Source of the DNA: a virus
Virus record (IMG/VR): IMGVR_UViG_3300042868_003731
Coordinates: 89,967-153,966 of that record
Strand: one strand, 5' to 3'
DNA: 64,000 bases
In this document: positions 8,786-16,323 of the stretch, one piece after another
Position numbering within the stretch: the first letter of the stretch is position 1
How the letters are laid out: each line of letters begins with the position of its first letter
The notes under the pieces: generated by a model
Told to the model about the DNA's origin: nothing
The model's input: only the letters and a program-made list of their open reading frames with translations
Databases searched by the model: none
Program-made: the position numbers and the translations under genes

Positions 8786-9167
8786 TTTTGTAAAGTCTGC
8801 ATCTCATAATAAGAAGGATCTTATCCGTGAGGCAGACTATCCAGAACAAGCTGAGAAGCAGTATGTTCCGTTTATTGTAAACCGAGCATTCGCTGCCTTT
8901 GAAGATAGTATACTACATGCTAACACGATGAATATCAATCATCATCTATTCAAAGACGCGCAGTACCGGTATTATCTCGGTGCCCTGCGTCCACGCAATC
9001 GTTTTTCAAAATGGCTCAAGGAAGAGAAGAACCCAGACCTTGATGCAATTCAGGAACACTACTCGGTGAACAGAACCGTCGCAAAGATGTATCTGAAAGT
9101 TATGTCTAAGGAAGACCTGGTTAAGCTTCATAAGAGATTCAACAAAGGTGGAGAAGCTAAATTATAA
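8760..9167 (+). CDS. 62: Clamp-loader small subunit gp62
   Basis: 135 residues from the ATG at 8760 (AAGGA at 8747-8751, 8-nt gap); the ATG at 8751 has no room for a ribosome site. It is shorter than T4 gp62 (187). Identification rests on the order 45-44-62-regA and on a weak match such as 'YRYYLGALRPRNRFSKWLKEE' to the T4 segment around 'AAVPRGKRYGKWAK'. It would be the single non-ATPase subunit of the clamp loader. Confidence 0.75.
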   Translation: MPQDLTPFDFVKSASHNKKDLIREADYPEQAEKQYVPFIVNRAFAAFEDSILHANTMNINHHLFKDAQYRYYLGALRPRNRFSKWLKEEKNPDLDAIQEHYSVNRTVAKMYLKVMSKEDLVKLHKRFNKGGEAKL

Positions 9168-9170
9168 ATA
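9163..9170 (+). promoter_or_regulatory. T4-type late promoter TATAAATA upstream of regA
   Basis: Exact TATAAATA octamer at the extreme 3' end of gene 62, 59 nt before the regA ATG. It could give late, gp45/sigma-gp55-type transcription of regA and dut. It lies in coding sequence, so chance occurrence is possible. Confidence 0.45.
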
Positions 9171-9228
9171 CTCGGATGGTCTTTATGAGCATCATCGCAA
9201 TAATAATAACTATAAAGGTGAACTCATC

Positions 9229-9633
9229 ATGGAGAAAGACTTATTCCGAGGGGTTGGCGTAGAGATAACACTTCCGAATCCTGATAACTTTCTTAAGATA
9301 AAAGAAACGTTAACTCGTATTGGTATATCCTCGAAAAAAGAAAAGAAACTATATCAGTCCTGCCATATTCTACACAAGCAAGGGCGCTATGCGATTCTTC
9401 ACTTTAAAGAACTGTTTATACTTGACGGTAAAGAGAATACTTTTGCTGACGAAGATAGATCTAGAAGAAACACTGTAATAAACCTCCTAGAAGAATGGGA
9501 TCTACTTAAGATAGTCGACCCATCCAAGTCTGAAGATCCGGTTGCTCCACTTAGCCAGATAAAGATACTATCGCATAAAGAAAAAGATGAATGGATATTA
9601 GAACCAAAGTATAATATCGGAAAAAAGAAGTAA
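9229..9633 (+). CDS. regA: RegA translational repressor
   Basis: 134 residues from the ATG at 9229 (AAAGG about 10 nt upstream); the longer GTG-initiated frame from 9148 would add 27 unrelated residues. 'VEITLPNPDNFLKIKETLTRIGI', 'LYQSCHILHKQGRYAILHFKE' and 'EWILEPKYNIGKKK' align closely by eye with T4 RegA. RegA binds around the start codons of early mRNAs and blocks ribosome entry. Position after 62 is the T4 order. Confidence 0.92.
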   Translation: MEKDLFRGVGVEITLPNPDNFLKIKETLTRIGISSKKEKKLYQSCHILHKQGRYAILHFKELFILDGKENTFADEDRSRRNTVINLLEEWDLLKIVDPSKSEDPVAPLSQIKILSHKEKDEWILEPKYNIGKKK

Positions 9634-9649
9634 TTTAAGGAATTATATT

Positions 9650-10159
9650 ATGAAGGCGTTTCGTTTAAATAAAAAAGCAGAACTACCAAAGTTTTCTACG
9701 ACCGGTTCTGCTTGCTTTGATATTAAAGCATGTTTTGATAATAACAGCAAGATCACGTACTACAATGCTCTAAATAAAGAATCTGTATCACATGCGCGTG
9801 TTATCAATAATAAAGTATGCGTGCAGTTGTATCCAATGCAGAAAATGTTAATACCAACTGGTCTTATCTTTGATATTCCAGAAGGTCACGTCCTAAAGAT
9901 ATATCCGAGATCCGGTTCGTCGCTAAAAAAGAGTCTAGTTCTTGCGAATGGAACCGGTATTATAGATTCCGATTATGTAGAAGAAACATATGTGATTCTA
10001 CAGAATACATCGGATGCAGTAGTCATCATCGAGGATGGCGAACGCATTGCGCAGGCAATGCTTGAGAAGACTTTGGTGTATACCATCGAAGAAGTAGAAG
10101 AGAGACCGTCTCAGAAGACGGAAAGAAACGGAGGTTTCGGAAGCACCGGGATCTCTTAA
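9650..10159 (+). CDS. dut: dUTP pyrophosphatase
   Basis: 169 residues. All five trimeric dUTPase motifs are visible: STTGSACFDI (1), YPRSGSS (2), GTGIIDSDYVEE (3, with the catalytic Asp), ERIAQAML (4) and the C-terminal arm NGGFGSTG (5). An insertion after motif 1 makes it a little longer than bacterial enzymes. It hydrolyses dUTP to dUMP, keeping uracil out of phage DNA and feeding dTMP synthesis. T4 uses an unrelated dCTPase-dUTPase (gp56), so this is a typical non-T4 replacement. Confidence 0.92.
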   Translation: MKAFRLNKKAELPKFSTTGSACFDIKACFDNNSKITYYNALNKESVSHARVINNKVCVQLYPMQKMLIPTGLIFDIPEGHVLKIYPRSGSSLKKSLVLANGTGIIDSDYVEETYVILQNTSDAVVIIEDGERIAQAMLEKTLVYTIEEVEERPSQKTERNGGFGSTGIS

Positions 10160-10182
10160 CACGCAACACACAGGAGAACAAG

Positions 10183-10404
10183 ATGACCACTAAGAACCCA
10201 TTCGAGATCCGCGCAGAGATCCTTCAGCTTGCCAAGGATTATATGGATCAAAGCTATCATATGAATTTGAATTTCATGCAAAAGTCCATGGAAGAAGGTA
10301 GAAAGACCTTCGAAGAATATCAAGAAGCCGCAAAAATGTATTCTACTGACGACCTTATGAAGAAGGCTCAGGAAATGTACACCTTTGTTTCTAAGAAGGA
10401 CTAA
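10183..10404 (+). CDS. Small conserved helical protein
   Basis: 73 residues with an AGGAG site. It is entirely amphipathic and helical ('NPFEIRAEILQLAKDYMDQSYHMNLNFMQKSMEEGRKTF'), rich in Met, Lys and Glu. The heptad-like pattern recalls phasin-type or coiled-coil proteins. No function is recognised. Confidence 0.6.
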   Translation: MTTKNPFEIRAEILQLAKDYMDQSYHMNLNFMQKSMEEGRKTFEEYQEAAKMYSTDDLMKKAQEMYTFVSKKD

Positions 10405-10407
10405 TAT

Positions 10408-11013
10408 ATGACAGAGAAACATCACGCACCAAAGGATGTTTCTGATAGGATCGCGTTGGGCTTTACAAAGGCCCTTCGCTTTATTGCGGATACCTTCTTT
10501 AAAAAGAGATACGGTCATCGAGCTGTGGTTCTAGAGACCGTGGCGGCAGTACCAGGAATGGTCGCGGGCGCAGGATTGCATCTTAAATCTTTGCGCACAA
10601 TGAAAGACGATCGAGGTTGGATTAAAGAACTTTTAGATGAAGCAGATAACGAACGTATGCATCTTATGACATTCGTTGAACTCGCAAAACCAAATATGTT
10701 TGAGCGTATCATCATCTTAATCGCACAGGCAATCTTTGTTGGTTTCTATGCAATCGTATATTTCTTTTTTCCAAAGACTGCACATCGCATCATTGGTTAC
10801 TTTGAAGAAGAAGCCGTTCGATCCTATACAGAGTTTCTTTCTGAGATAGACAGCGGAAAGATACAGAACGTTCCGGCTCCAAGGATCGCAATTGATTATT
10901 GGAAGCTGCCAGAAGACGCAACTCTACGTGACGTTGTTCTCGTAGTAAGAGAAGATGAAGCAGGTCACAGGGATAGAAATCATGAAATGGCTGATGAACT
11001 TAATCACAAGTAA
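10408..11013 (+). CDS. aox: Alternative oxidase (ubiquinol oxidase)
   Basis: 201 residues. The six di-iron ligands of the AOX/PTOX family are present: Glu43 (LETVA), Glu82 and His85 (NERMH), Glu133 (FEEEAV) and Glu184/His187 (DEAGH). Tyr140 lies seven residues after the third glutamate, as the redox-active Tyr does in trypanosome AOX. 'RGWIKELLDEADNERMHLMTF' and 'IDYWKLPEDATLRDVVLVVREDEAGHRDRNH' are classic family blocks. Characterised members oxidise ubiquinol and reduce O2 to water without proton pumping, as monotopic inner-membrane proteins. The hydrophobic helix near 101-122 fits that. It ends the replisome operon 4 nt after the upstream gene, so it is expressed early. Ubiquinol rather than plastoquinol use is inferred. 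Confidence 0.9.
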   Translation: MTEKHHAPKDVSDRIALGFTKALRFIADTFFKKRYGHRAVVLETVAAVPGMVAGAGLHLKSLRTMKDDRGWIKELLDEADNERMHLMTFVELAKPNMFERIIILIAQAIFVGFYAIVYFFFPKTAHRIIGYFEEEAVRSYTEFLSEIDSGKIQNVPAPRIAIDYWKLPEDATLRDVVLVVREDEAGHRDRNHEMADELNHK

Positions 11014-11077
11014 TATTCATAAAGATATGAGCACGCACAGAATTCATACAACAAAGTATGAAGACCTATGCATGTGA

Positions 11078-11085
11078 TATAAATA
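11078..11085 (+). promoter_or_regulatory. T4-type late promoter for hsp20
   Basis: Exact TATAAATA octamer in non-coding DNA, 85 nt upstream of the hsp20 ATG. Its predicted start site (about 6 nt downstream) falls inside the 5' arm of the terminator at 11089-11117. Confidence 0.7.
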
Positions 11086-11088
11086 AAT

Positions 11089-11117
11089 GCGGAGATGCCA
11101 ATCGGGTCTCCGCTTTT
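11089..11117 (+). terminator. Rho-independent terminator of the early operon
   Basis: Stem GCGGAGA (11089-11095) pairs with TCTCCGC (11107-11113) over an 11-nt loop, followed by TTTT. It ends transcripts coming from the alternative oxidase gene. The rest of the 11014-11170 gap holds only this, the late promoter and the hsp20 ribosome site (AAGGAG). Confidence 0.75.
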
Positions 11118-11170
11118 ATAAACCGGTCAGATGACGGTTAAACACAACTCGCTTTAATAAGGAGAAAGAT

Positions 11171-11617
11171 ATGAATACTCGTAGAATAAACCTAGATCTA
11201 TTAAATGATCCATTCTTCATTGGTTTTGACTCGTTCTTAGATAAGTTCGATCAAATTAATAAATCCAATGCATCAAACTATCCACCATACAATTTAATTA
11301 AAACGGGCGAAGATACATTTCTAATTGAACTTGCTGTCGCAGGTTTTAACGAGAAAGACTTTGACGTAGAACTGCATAACAGTATTCTTACTATTCGTGC
11401 TGAAGTCGCCGAAAACGAAACAGTCACGAACTACCTTCATAAAGGGATCGCAGCAAGAAGCTTTATTCGTAAGTTTACTCTAGCGGACACGATTGAAGTA
11501 AGCAGTGTATCTCTTGAGAACGGTATGCTCAGAGTTCAATTGCTCAACGTGATACCTGAGGAAAAGAAACCAAAGAAAATTCCAATTGCAAGTAATAAAG
11601 AACTTCTTTTAGAGTGA
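11171..11617 (+). CDS. hsp20: Small heat-shock protein (Hsp20/alpha-crystallin)
   Basis: 148 residues. The alpha-crystallin domain runs from about residue 38 to 135: 'PPYNLIKTGEDTFLIELAVAGF' (IbpA-like entry), 'VELHNSILTIRAE', 'AARSFIRKFTLADTIEVSS' and the closing 'LENGMLRVQL'. Such chaperones hold unfolding proteins in oligomers. hsp20 genes are common in marine T4-like phages. The late promoter suggests a role during virion assembly. Flanked by terminators on both sides, it forms a one-gene unit. Confidence 0.9.
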   Translation: MNTRRINLDLLNDPFFIGFDSFLDKFDQINKSNASNYPPYNLIKTGEDTFLIELAVAGFNEKDFDVELHNSILTIRAEVAENETVTNYLHKGIAARSFIRKFTLADTIEVSSVSLENGMLRVQLLNVIPEEKKPKKIPIASNKELLLE

Positions 11618-11620
11618 ATG

Positions 11621-11646
11621 AAAAAGGGAGCGAAAGCTCCCTTTTT
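11621..11646. terminator. Bidirectional terminator between hsp20 and the minus-strand operon
   Basis: A perfect hairpin: AAAAAGGGAGC (11621-11631), GAAA tetraloop, GCTCCCTTTTT (11636-11646). The A-run on one side and the T-run on the other make it work for both converging operons. The minus-strand stop codon overlaps its edge. Confidence 0.9.
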
Positions 11647-13514
11647 TATTGCGCGCCGGATGGGCGTGATAGAAAGTCTAGATCGGATCTGCTAGACCCA
11701 ATCACATTCACGGTTGTTGCAGGGCTTCCACCGTTAATGCTTGAACTGGTTACACTGTTATCGCTATTGTCTACATTGACATTAACTTGCTGAGCACCGC
11801 CGCCTGCTCCAGCGCCATTCACAGTTGCTATACCACTTACGGTATCTTCTGAGACAACACCCGAGAGAGCTTGTCTTAACATTACGATATTCTTAATAGC
11901 AGTATCGTAATCAACATCCGGAGAAGCTAGCCCTTTGATCGCGGCGCCAAAGATATATCCGCCTTCTTCTCCCATGATCGCGGCTTCTATAATAGGAACT
12001 GCTTCCTTAAGATCTTCAGCAAACTCTCTTATTCTAAGTTTTTTCCCATCAAACTGAAGTTGGCCGATCTTATCTAGAGATACGGTCAATCTATCTAATG
12101 CGTCTGCTCCTTGAGTAAGCTCATCGGCATTATCCGCCAATTTCATGAGCTGTTCAAATGGGCTATCAACACCGAAGAATGAAAGGACAGCCGTGACCGC
12201 GTTGGCCATCGTTCCTACAAAGTTACCTGCGGCAAATGCTGTAAGACCAGCGCCAATACCAACCATCGATAAGAAAAACTTGCTGCTTTCTCCAATAAAA
12301 GTATCATCTCCAGGAAGTGAGTCGCCAATAGAAAGAAGCGCAAGCACGTCACTCTTGATCTTAAGTGCCCAATCTTCATCATTCATTAAGGCAGACAGGC
12401 CTGAAATCGCACTACCTGCACTAAAGACTGCAAGACCTGTTCCTATGCCAGTCATGGCTGCTAGGAACGTACCAGTTTCACCGAATGCTTCAGTTGTGCC
12501 GCCAAGAGAATCTTCTATCGACATTAATATTCCAACGTCGTCTTTGATCTTTTGCGCCCAGTCTGTGTTGTTTATTAATTCTGCTATACCTACGCCAGCC
12601 GAACCTGCCCCAAACAATGCAAGACCTGCTGCGATACCACTCATGACTGCCAGGAAAGTACCGGTTTCACCGAATGATTCTAGTTTACCACCAAGAGAAT
12701 CAGAAATAGATAGTAATGTTAGGACGTTATTCTTGGTATTTTGCGCCCACTCTTCTCCACCGCCGAACCGCGCAAGCACTTCGCCAATGCCAGCAATTCC
12801 ACTGCCAATGCCGAATGCTGCAAGACCGAGAGCCAGCCCAGTCATCGCCAAACCAAACGTTCCGCCTGTAAGAAGAAAATCTATATTGCCTCCAGCGGCG
12901 TCAGAAATTGATAGTAGAGTTAATACATTATCTTTTACACTCTGAGCCCAGTTATCTACACCTAAGTAATTATTTAAGGCGTCAGCCAATCCGGCCGCTG
13001 CACTACCAACTCCGAACGATGCTAAACCTATACCGATACCTGTCATTGCAGCTGCAAATAAGCCACCTTCTGCAAAGAACTGTAACATTCCAGCCGAGAA
13101 GGATTCAGAAATAGAGAAAAGCTCTAATACGTTTTCTTTTACTTTTGCACCATCAAAATCTTCAAGCGCTTGTAAAAAATAACCCCCACCAGCTAGCAAT
13201 GCACCGATACCAAGACCAGCTGCCCCAACACCCATGCCGATGCCAGACGCAGCGCTTCCTATTCCGCTTCCAATCCCCGATGCTACATTACCAACACTAG
13301 ATACTGCGCTGCCTATACCAGTTCCTATACTGCCAATCCCAGATAAAGCTCCACCTAAAGAGCTTCTATTTGCGCTCCCAAGCTGTGATGCCCTTTGTTG
13401 CGATGCAGACATACCTTGCTGTAAAACAAGTATGTTTGACAACACGGAGCTCTGACCAGAGATGTTCGTGTTAATAGATTCTAGGACTATTTTTAGGTCG
13501 TCTAATGTTGCCAT
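11646..13514 (-). CDS. Tail tape-measure-like protein with five internal repeats
   Basis: 622 residues, rich in Gly, Ala, Ser and hydrophobics. After a Ser/Gly-rich N-terminal helix region, five modules of about 66-70 residues follow (starting near 122, 188, 259, 325 and 390). Each has a W-A-x-x-I-K-x-D-V-L-x-L-L-S-I-x-D-S helix and then 'GETGTFLAAMTGIGTGLAVF'-type apolar helices. This hydrophobic repeated-helix make-up, and its place directly after gp26 and the gp51-like gene, fit a tail tape-measure/hub protein (functional counterpart of T4 gp29). The C-terminal 70 residues are Asn/Ser-rich. No enzymatic motif seen. Confidence 0.65.
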   Translation of the reverse strand: MATLDDLKIVLESINTNISGQSSVLSNILVLQQGMSASQQRASQLGSANRSSLGGALSGIGSIGTGIGSAVSSVGNVASGIGSGIGSAASGIGMGVGAAGLGIGALLAGGGYFLQALEDFDGAKVKENVLELFSISESFSAGMLQFFAEGGLFAAAMTGIGIGLASFGVGSAAAGLADALNNYLGVDNWAQSVKDNVLTLLSISDAAGGNIDFLLTGGTFGLAMTGLALGLAAFGIGSGIAGIGEVLARFGGGEEWAQNTKNNVLTLLSISDSLGGKLESFGETGTFLAVMSGIAAGLALFGAGSAGVGIAELINNTDWAQKIKDDVGILMSIEDSLGGTTEAFGETGTFLAAMTGIGTGLAVFSAGSAISGLSALMNDEDWALKIKSDVLALLSIGDSLPGDDTFIGESSKFFLSMVGIGAGLTAFAAGNFVGTMANAVTAVLSFFGVDSPFEQLMKLADNADELTQGADALDRLTVSLDKIGQLQFDGKKLRIREFAEDLKEAVPIIEAAIMGEEGGYIFGAAIKGLASPDVDYDTAIKNIVMLRQALSGVVSEDTVSGIATVNGAGAGGGAQQVNVNVDNSDNSVTSSSINGGSPATTVNVIGSSRSDLDFLSRPSGAQ

Positions 13515-13522
13515 GTCTTGGC

Positions 13523-13690
13523 CTACTTTCTCTTTTCTTCTTCTTTCTTAATGTAGTCCACTAAAAGATCGTAGTATAGATCTCTTTCAAAAGGCATAGA
13601 ACTTTCAATATCAAACATACTGTATTTGTGGTGTTGAACCATACCAAACATCTTATTATAATATATGGACAGGTTTGTATGACTCAACAT
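13523..13690 (-). CDS. Small gp51-like tail assembly protein
   Basis: 55 residues. It starts at ATG 13690-13688, which shares one base with the gp26 stop (TAATG). It contains 'MVQHHKYSMFDIESSMPFERDLYYDLLVDYIKKEEE', a pattern I associate with small tail-assembly chaperones that follow gp26-type proteins. In T4, gene 51 (baseplate hub assembly) lies next to gene 26. It is too short for most ORF callers. Its frame is -1 relative to gp26, and a slippery heptamer lies just upstream, so it may also be made as a gp26 extension. Confidence 0.7.
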   Translation of the reverse strand: MLSHTNLSIYYNKMFGMVQHHKYSMFDIESSMPFERDLYYDLLVDYIKKEEEKRK

Positions 13691-14391
13691 TAGATAAAAA
13701 AAGTTTGGGTTCCTTGTATTACGAAAGTCTTATCTTCGCCTGCTCTATTTCTATACGGTATCTCGTGTCTTATCTTAGGAATTGTATCAAAGAATTCTTT
13801 AAGCTTCTTAACGGAATCTGCGTGAAGACTCTCAACAAAAGTGTCTACTTCTTTTTTCGTAAAGTCTTTAAAGTTATACACTTCTTCTTCTGATACTAAT
13901 CTATCCATGCAAGATAGCATTATTTCTAAGTTCTTTTCAGCGCTTGGTTTCTCTTGCGTTAAGAAGTCAAAGAATACATCTATGCTAGGATACTTTAAGA
14001 ATAGAGTATATGTGTCATTAAGTTTTATTCTATTCGTATGTTTATCGTCTCTTTCTACCTTAACGTTATTTAGATCCAATTCGAGCTGCACCTCGTCTTT
14101 TGTATCCGGATCTTCGATCTTAAACTTTACGATGTTATCGATCGACTTCGCTCTTATATTAATAAGAAGATACTCTAGATCAAACAACGCAAGATCTTCG
14201 ATGTCGTAATCAATTAAACAGTTATTCACGACTTGTTTCACTGAGTTTATAATCTGTGCCGGATCTTGAGTCTCTTGAGCGATGAGAAGTATCTTTTCTT
14301 CCTTTACAGTGAAGGGTCTAAACTTAACTTTCTTATCGTTCGACGGAAGTTTAAGTTCGTATATAGGTAGGGTAATCTTAGGTAGCGCCAT
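13690..14391 (-). CDS. 26: Baseplate hub subunit gp26 / tail assembly chaperone
   Basis: 233 residues. 'LPSNDKKVKFRPFTVKEEKILLIAQETQD' at the N-terminus and the central 'DIEDLALFDLEYLLINIRAKSIDNIVKFK' match the T4 gp26 baseplate family. T4 gp26 takes part in hub assembly. Members of this fold are also the equivalents of the lambda gpG tail chaperone. It is followed by the gp51-like gene and the tape-measure-like gene, the same order as G-GT-H. Its last codons (ACT TTT TTT ATC TAA) contain a possible -1 slippery site. Confidence 0.85.
   Translation of the reverse strand: MALPKITLPIYELKLPSNDKKVKFRPFTVKEEKILLIAQETQDPAQIINSVKQVVNNCLIDYDIEDLALFDLEYLLINIRAKSIDNIVKFKIEDPDTKDEVQLELDLNNVKVERDDKHTNRIKLNDTYTLFLKYPSIDVFFDFLTQEKPSAEKNLEIMLSCMDRLVSEEEVYNFKDFTKKEVDTFVESLHADSVKKLKEFFDTIPKIRHEIPYRNRAGEDKTFVIQGTQTFFI
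13696..13702 (-). promoter_or_regulatory. Candidate -1 ribosomal frameshift site (gp26 to gp51-like)
   Basis: Seven consecutive T residues on the minus strand, positioned in the gp26 frame as T TTT TTT, i.e. X XXY YYZ. A -1 slip avoids the gp26 stop two codons later and enters the gp51-like frame with no intervening stop (TAT CTA ATG). Use of the site is inferred. Confidence 0.45.
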
Positions 14392-14406
14392 ATCATAGTC
14401 TCCTTA

Positions 14407-15204
14407 TTATCTAAAAATATTTCCAATATTGCTCAGACCGGTTTTTATCTGAGACAATGAATTGTTCACATTTATGAGCTTTGTGTTAAAATTAGTGAAT
14501 GAGTTAATTGCATCTTGAACAGAAGTCGGCAGGTTACCTTGGTTTATAAGTTGACCTGTTGTGCCAATTCTGTTGATTAGTTCTAAGAAGCCGTTTCCTC
14601 TATTATTTCTTTCAGAGTAAGTACCTGGTTTAAAACCAGATACACTTAGATGCGAGTATGCAAAGTTGACTGTAGCTGTTGCGTATGAATCGGTGTCTGA
14701 CCAAGATAGAGTTTCTCCAGATATCTCTGTTGGAAACGCGTCCTCGAGAACATACTCATAGTAACCGTTTGAGTCTGTGCTATAGCTTCGTATTACAATA
14801 CGAGTCGATATGTCCTTTACGTACCCAACTTCATACGGAAGCTGATCGTTAACTGAATTATACCCACCTCTAGTATAGTCAAAGTTTATAACACTTTGTA
14901 ACCATTGGTGAAAAAAGCGCAATACTTGATGATCCGAGTCCAACATAAAGACTGCATTAAATGGCGAGTGCGTCATCTGTGTTGGGATGGATTGTCTTAC
15001 GCCGAACCCGTTTGGAAAGTTATCAGTGACCGCAACGTTTACTCCAGGCGCCTGCGCAGTTTGACAAAAGAATCTTAAATCACGCAGAGACATTCCGTTA
15101 TTAAATGGCGGCACGTTCATAATCTCAACAACAAACAAATTCTTACGGGCTGGTCCACCGTACTTATTCATTGTGCTCTTAAACTCGTTTATATTGAATG
15201 GCAT
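14407..15204 (-). CDS. 54: Tail tube initiator gp54-like protein
   Basis: 265 residues with a gp19/tail-tube-type core: 'ARKNLFVVEIMNVPPF', 'FFCQTAQAPGVN', 'YEVGYVKDISTRIVI' and 'YVLEDAFPTEISGETLSWSDTDSYATATVNFAYSHL'. The last block is the conserved tail-tube strand pair. It is longer than the main tube protein (T4 gp19, 163 aa), with about 75 extra Asn-rich residues, and lies among baseplate genes, so I read it as gp54, the protein on which tube polymerisation begins. A second tail-tube paralogue remains possible. Confidence 0.7.
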   Translation of the reverse strand: MPFNINEFKSTMNKYGGPARKNLFVVEIMNVPPFNNGMSLRDLRFFCQTAQAPGVNVAVTDNFPNGFGVRQSIPTQMTHSPFNAVFMLDSDHQVLRFFHQWLQSVINFDYTRGGYNSVNDQLPYEVGYVKDISTRIVIRSYSTDSNGYYEYVLEDAFPTEISGETLSWSDTDSYATATVNFAYSHLSVSGFKPGTYSERNNRGNGFLELINRIGTTGQLINQGNLPTSVQDAINSFTNFNTKLINVNNSLSQIKTGLSNIGNIFR

Positions 15205-15822
15205 TTATCTTCCGCCTCTTATGATCTTTCTTGAGTCTTCCCAGACTTTAGTCTTACTTGCTCCAACGAAGTTTTCTGTCGGCAAGAAAAGTGCCATGTC
15301 CCACTCAGCTGGATTGATGTACACAAGTCTCGTTCTTACTTGTGACGCTAGGTAGTGTTTCACGGTCGGCCTGAACTCTTTGTATTGAGAAGCACCATTC
15401 AATAAACTATATGAAGCCCTTAGTTTAGTTGTTTCGTCAAAGTTATCATTTGATGTGACATTATATAACGCATCCATTAATTTAGCTCTTTGTGGCAGCG
15501 GCAAGTAGTGAAAGTTAATGCCAAGGAACCCGCCCTTTGCTTTATTTATCGGGAATATAAGAGGAAACCTATCGTAATAAGGAAGTGTTTCTTTGTGCTT
15601 TGGATCATACACAAACATGTACATATGACCGATGCGAAATCTGTTTTCGTATCGGTCAGTTCCCATTTCACGTACGAATTTTAATTCTTTATCTCTAAAC
15701 TCAGATCTTGCAATGCCGTTTGCTTGGTCGCGATACCAATCACGAGCAGCCTTTGTTCTCGCAGGAACTTGGCCGGAACGAATTCCCTTTAGGAGAAGAT
15801 CGTCAAAAACCTTTGCTGCCAT
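15205..15822 (-). CDS. Conserved T4-like structural protein, function unknown
   Basis: 205 residues between gp4 and gp54-like. A basic N-terminus ('AARDWYRDQANGIARSEFRDKELKFVRE') is followed by 'IGHMYMFVYDPKHKETLPYYDRFPLIFPI', a strand-rich segment that looks familiar from marine T4-like genomes. No catalytic motif is visible. Context among head completion and tube genes suggests a virion or assembly role. I do not assign it to T4 gp2. Confidence 0.65.
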   Translation of the reverse strand: MAAKVFDDLLLKGIRSGQVPARTKAARDWYRDQANGIARSEFRDKELKFVREMGTDRYENRFRIGHMYMFVYDPKHKETLPYYDRFPLIFPINKAKGGFLGINFHYLPLPQRAKLMDALYNVTSNDNFDETTKLRASYSLLNGASQYKEFRPTVKHYLASQVRTRLVYINPAEWDMALFLPTENFVGASKTKVWEDSRKIIRGGR

Positions 15823-15823
15823 C

Positions 15824-16282
15824 TTACTTAATTCCTAAATGATCTTCGGTTATGATTTGAAACTGCCAACCCTTTTCGGCGCAGAACTTTCTTGCTGCTA
15901 TCCATTTTGCTTCGTTTACACCGTAGGTCTTCACTTCGTTGATGTACCTTCTTGAAACTCTGCCGGATGGCGTCGCATTCTTTTTCCTTATATCCGGTGG
16001 CTTTGTTTGAGCCTTGGGTTTTATCTCTATCATTAATGTCTCGGTAGTTCCGCTTGCGTTCTTTTTCCTTAAAACGACGTCTGGAAAATAACGATGCATT
16101 CTTCCATCTACCGGCGACACGTATGGAACAATGTATTCTTCAGAAGCCCACCATAATACGTCAGGATGTTCATCAAGGTGACGAAAGAATTTAAATTCCC
16201 ATAACGAACGATATGTAATTTTAGTCGGATCGCCGTTGTACTTCTCTGGGTGTTTTGGTCTAAATCGGCCTTTGTAGGACAT
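15824..16282 (-). CDS. 4: Head completion protein gp4 (nuclease-like fold)
   Basis: 152 residues (T4 gp4: 150). 'YNGDPTKITYRSLWEFKFFRHLDEHPDVLWWASEE' and 'LMIEIKPKAQTKPP' match T4 gp4 (also called gp50/gp65) by eye. The E-x-K of 'IEIKPK' together with upstream 'YFPDVV' gives the PD-(D/E)xK nuclease-type arrangement (D then ExK). The T4 protein acts at the last step of head maturation before tail joining. First gene of the minus-strand operon, downstream of a minus-strand late promoter. Confidence 0.9.
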   Translation of the reverse strand: MSYKGRFRPKHPEKYNGDPTKITYRSLWEFKFFRHLDEHPDVLWWASEEYIVPYVSPVDGRMHRYFPDVVLRKKNASGTTETLMIEIKPKAQTKPPDIRKKNATPSGRVSRRYINEVKTYGVNEAKWIAARKFCAEKGWQFQIITEDHLGIK

Positions 16283-16298
16283 GTCTTTCCGTTTTCAA

Positions 16299-16306
16299 TA
16301 TAAATA
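16299..16306 (+). promoter_or_regulatory. T4-type late promoter, rightward (baseplate operon)
   Basis: Exact TATAAATA in the 59-nt gap between gp4 and gp48, reading towards gp48 (start at 16342). Confidence 0.8.
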
Positions 16307-16323
16307 GAATCAATCTCATATCC

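Noticed and set aside
12145-12945. 266-residue plus-strand frame antisense to the tape-measure-like gene
   Set aside because: Pro/Ser-rich mirror of Gly/Ala-rich codons on the other strand; no start signal.
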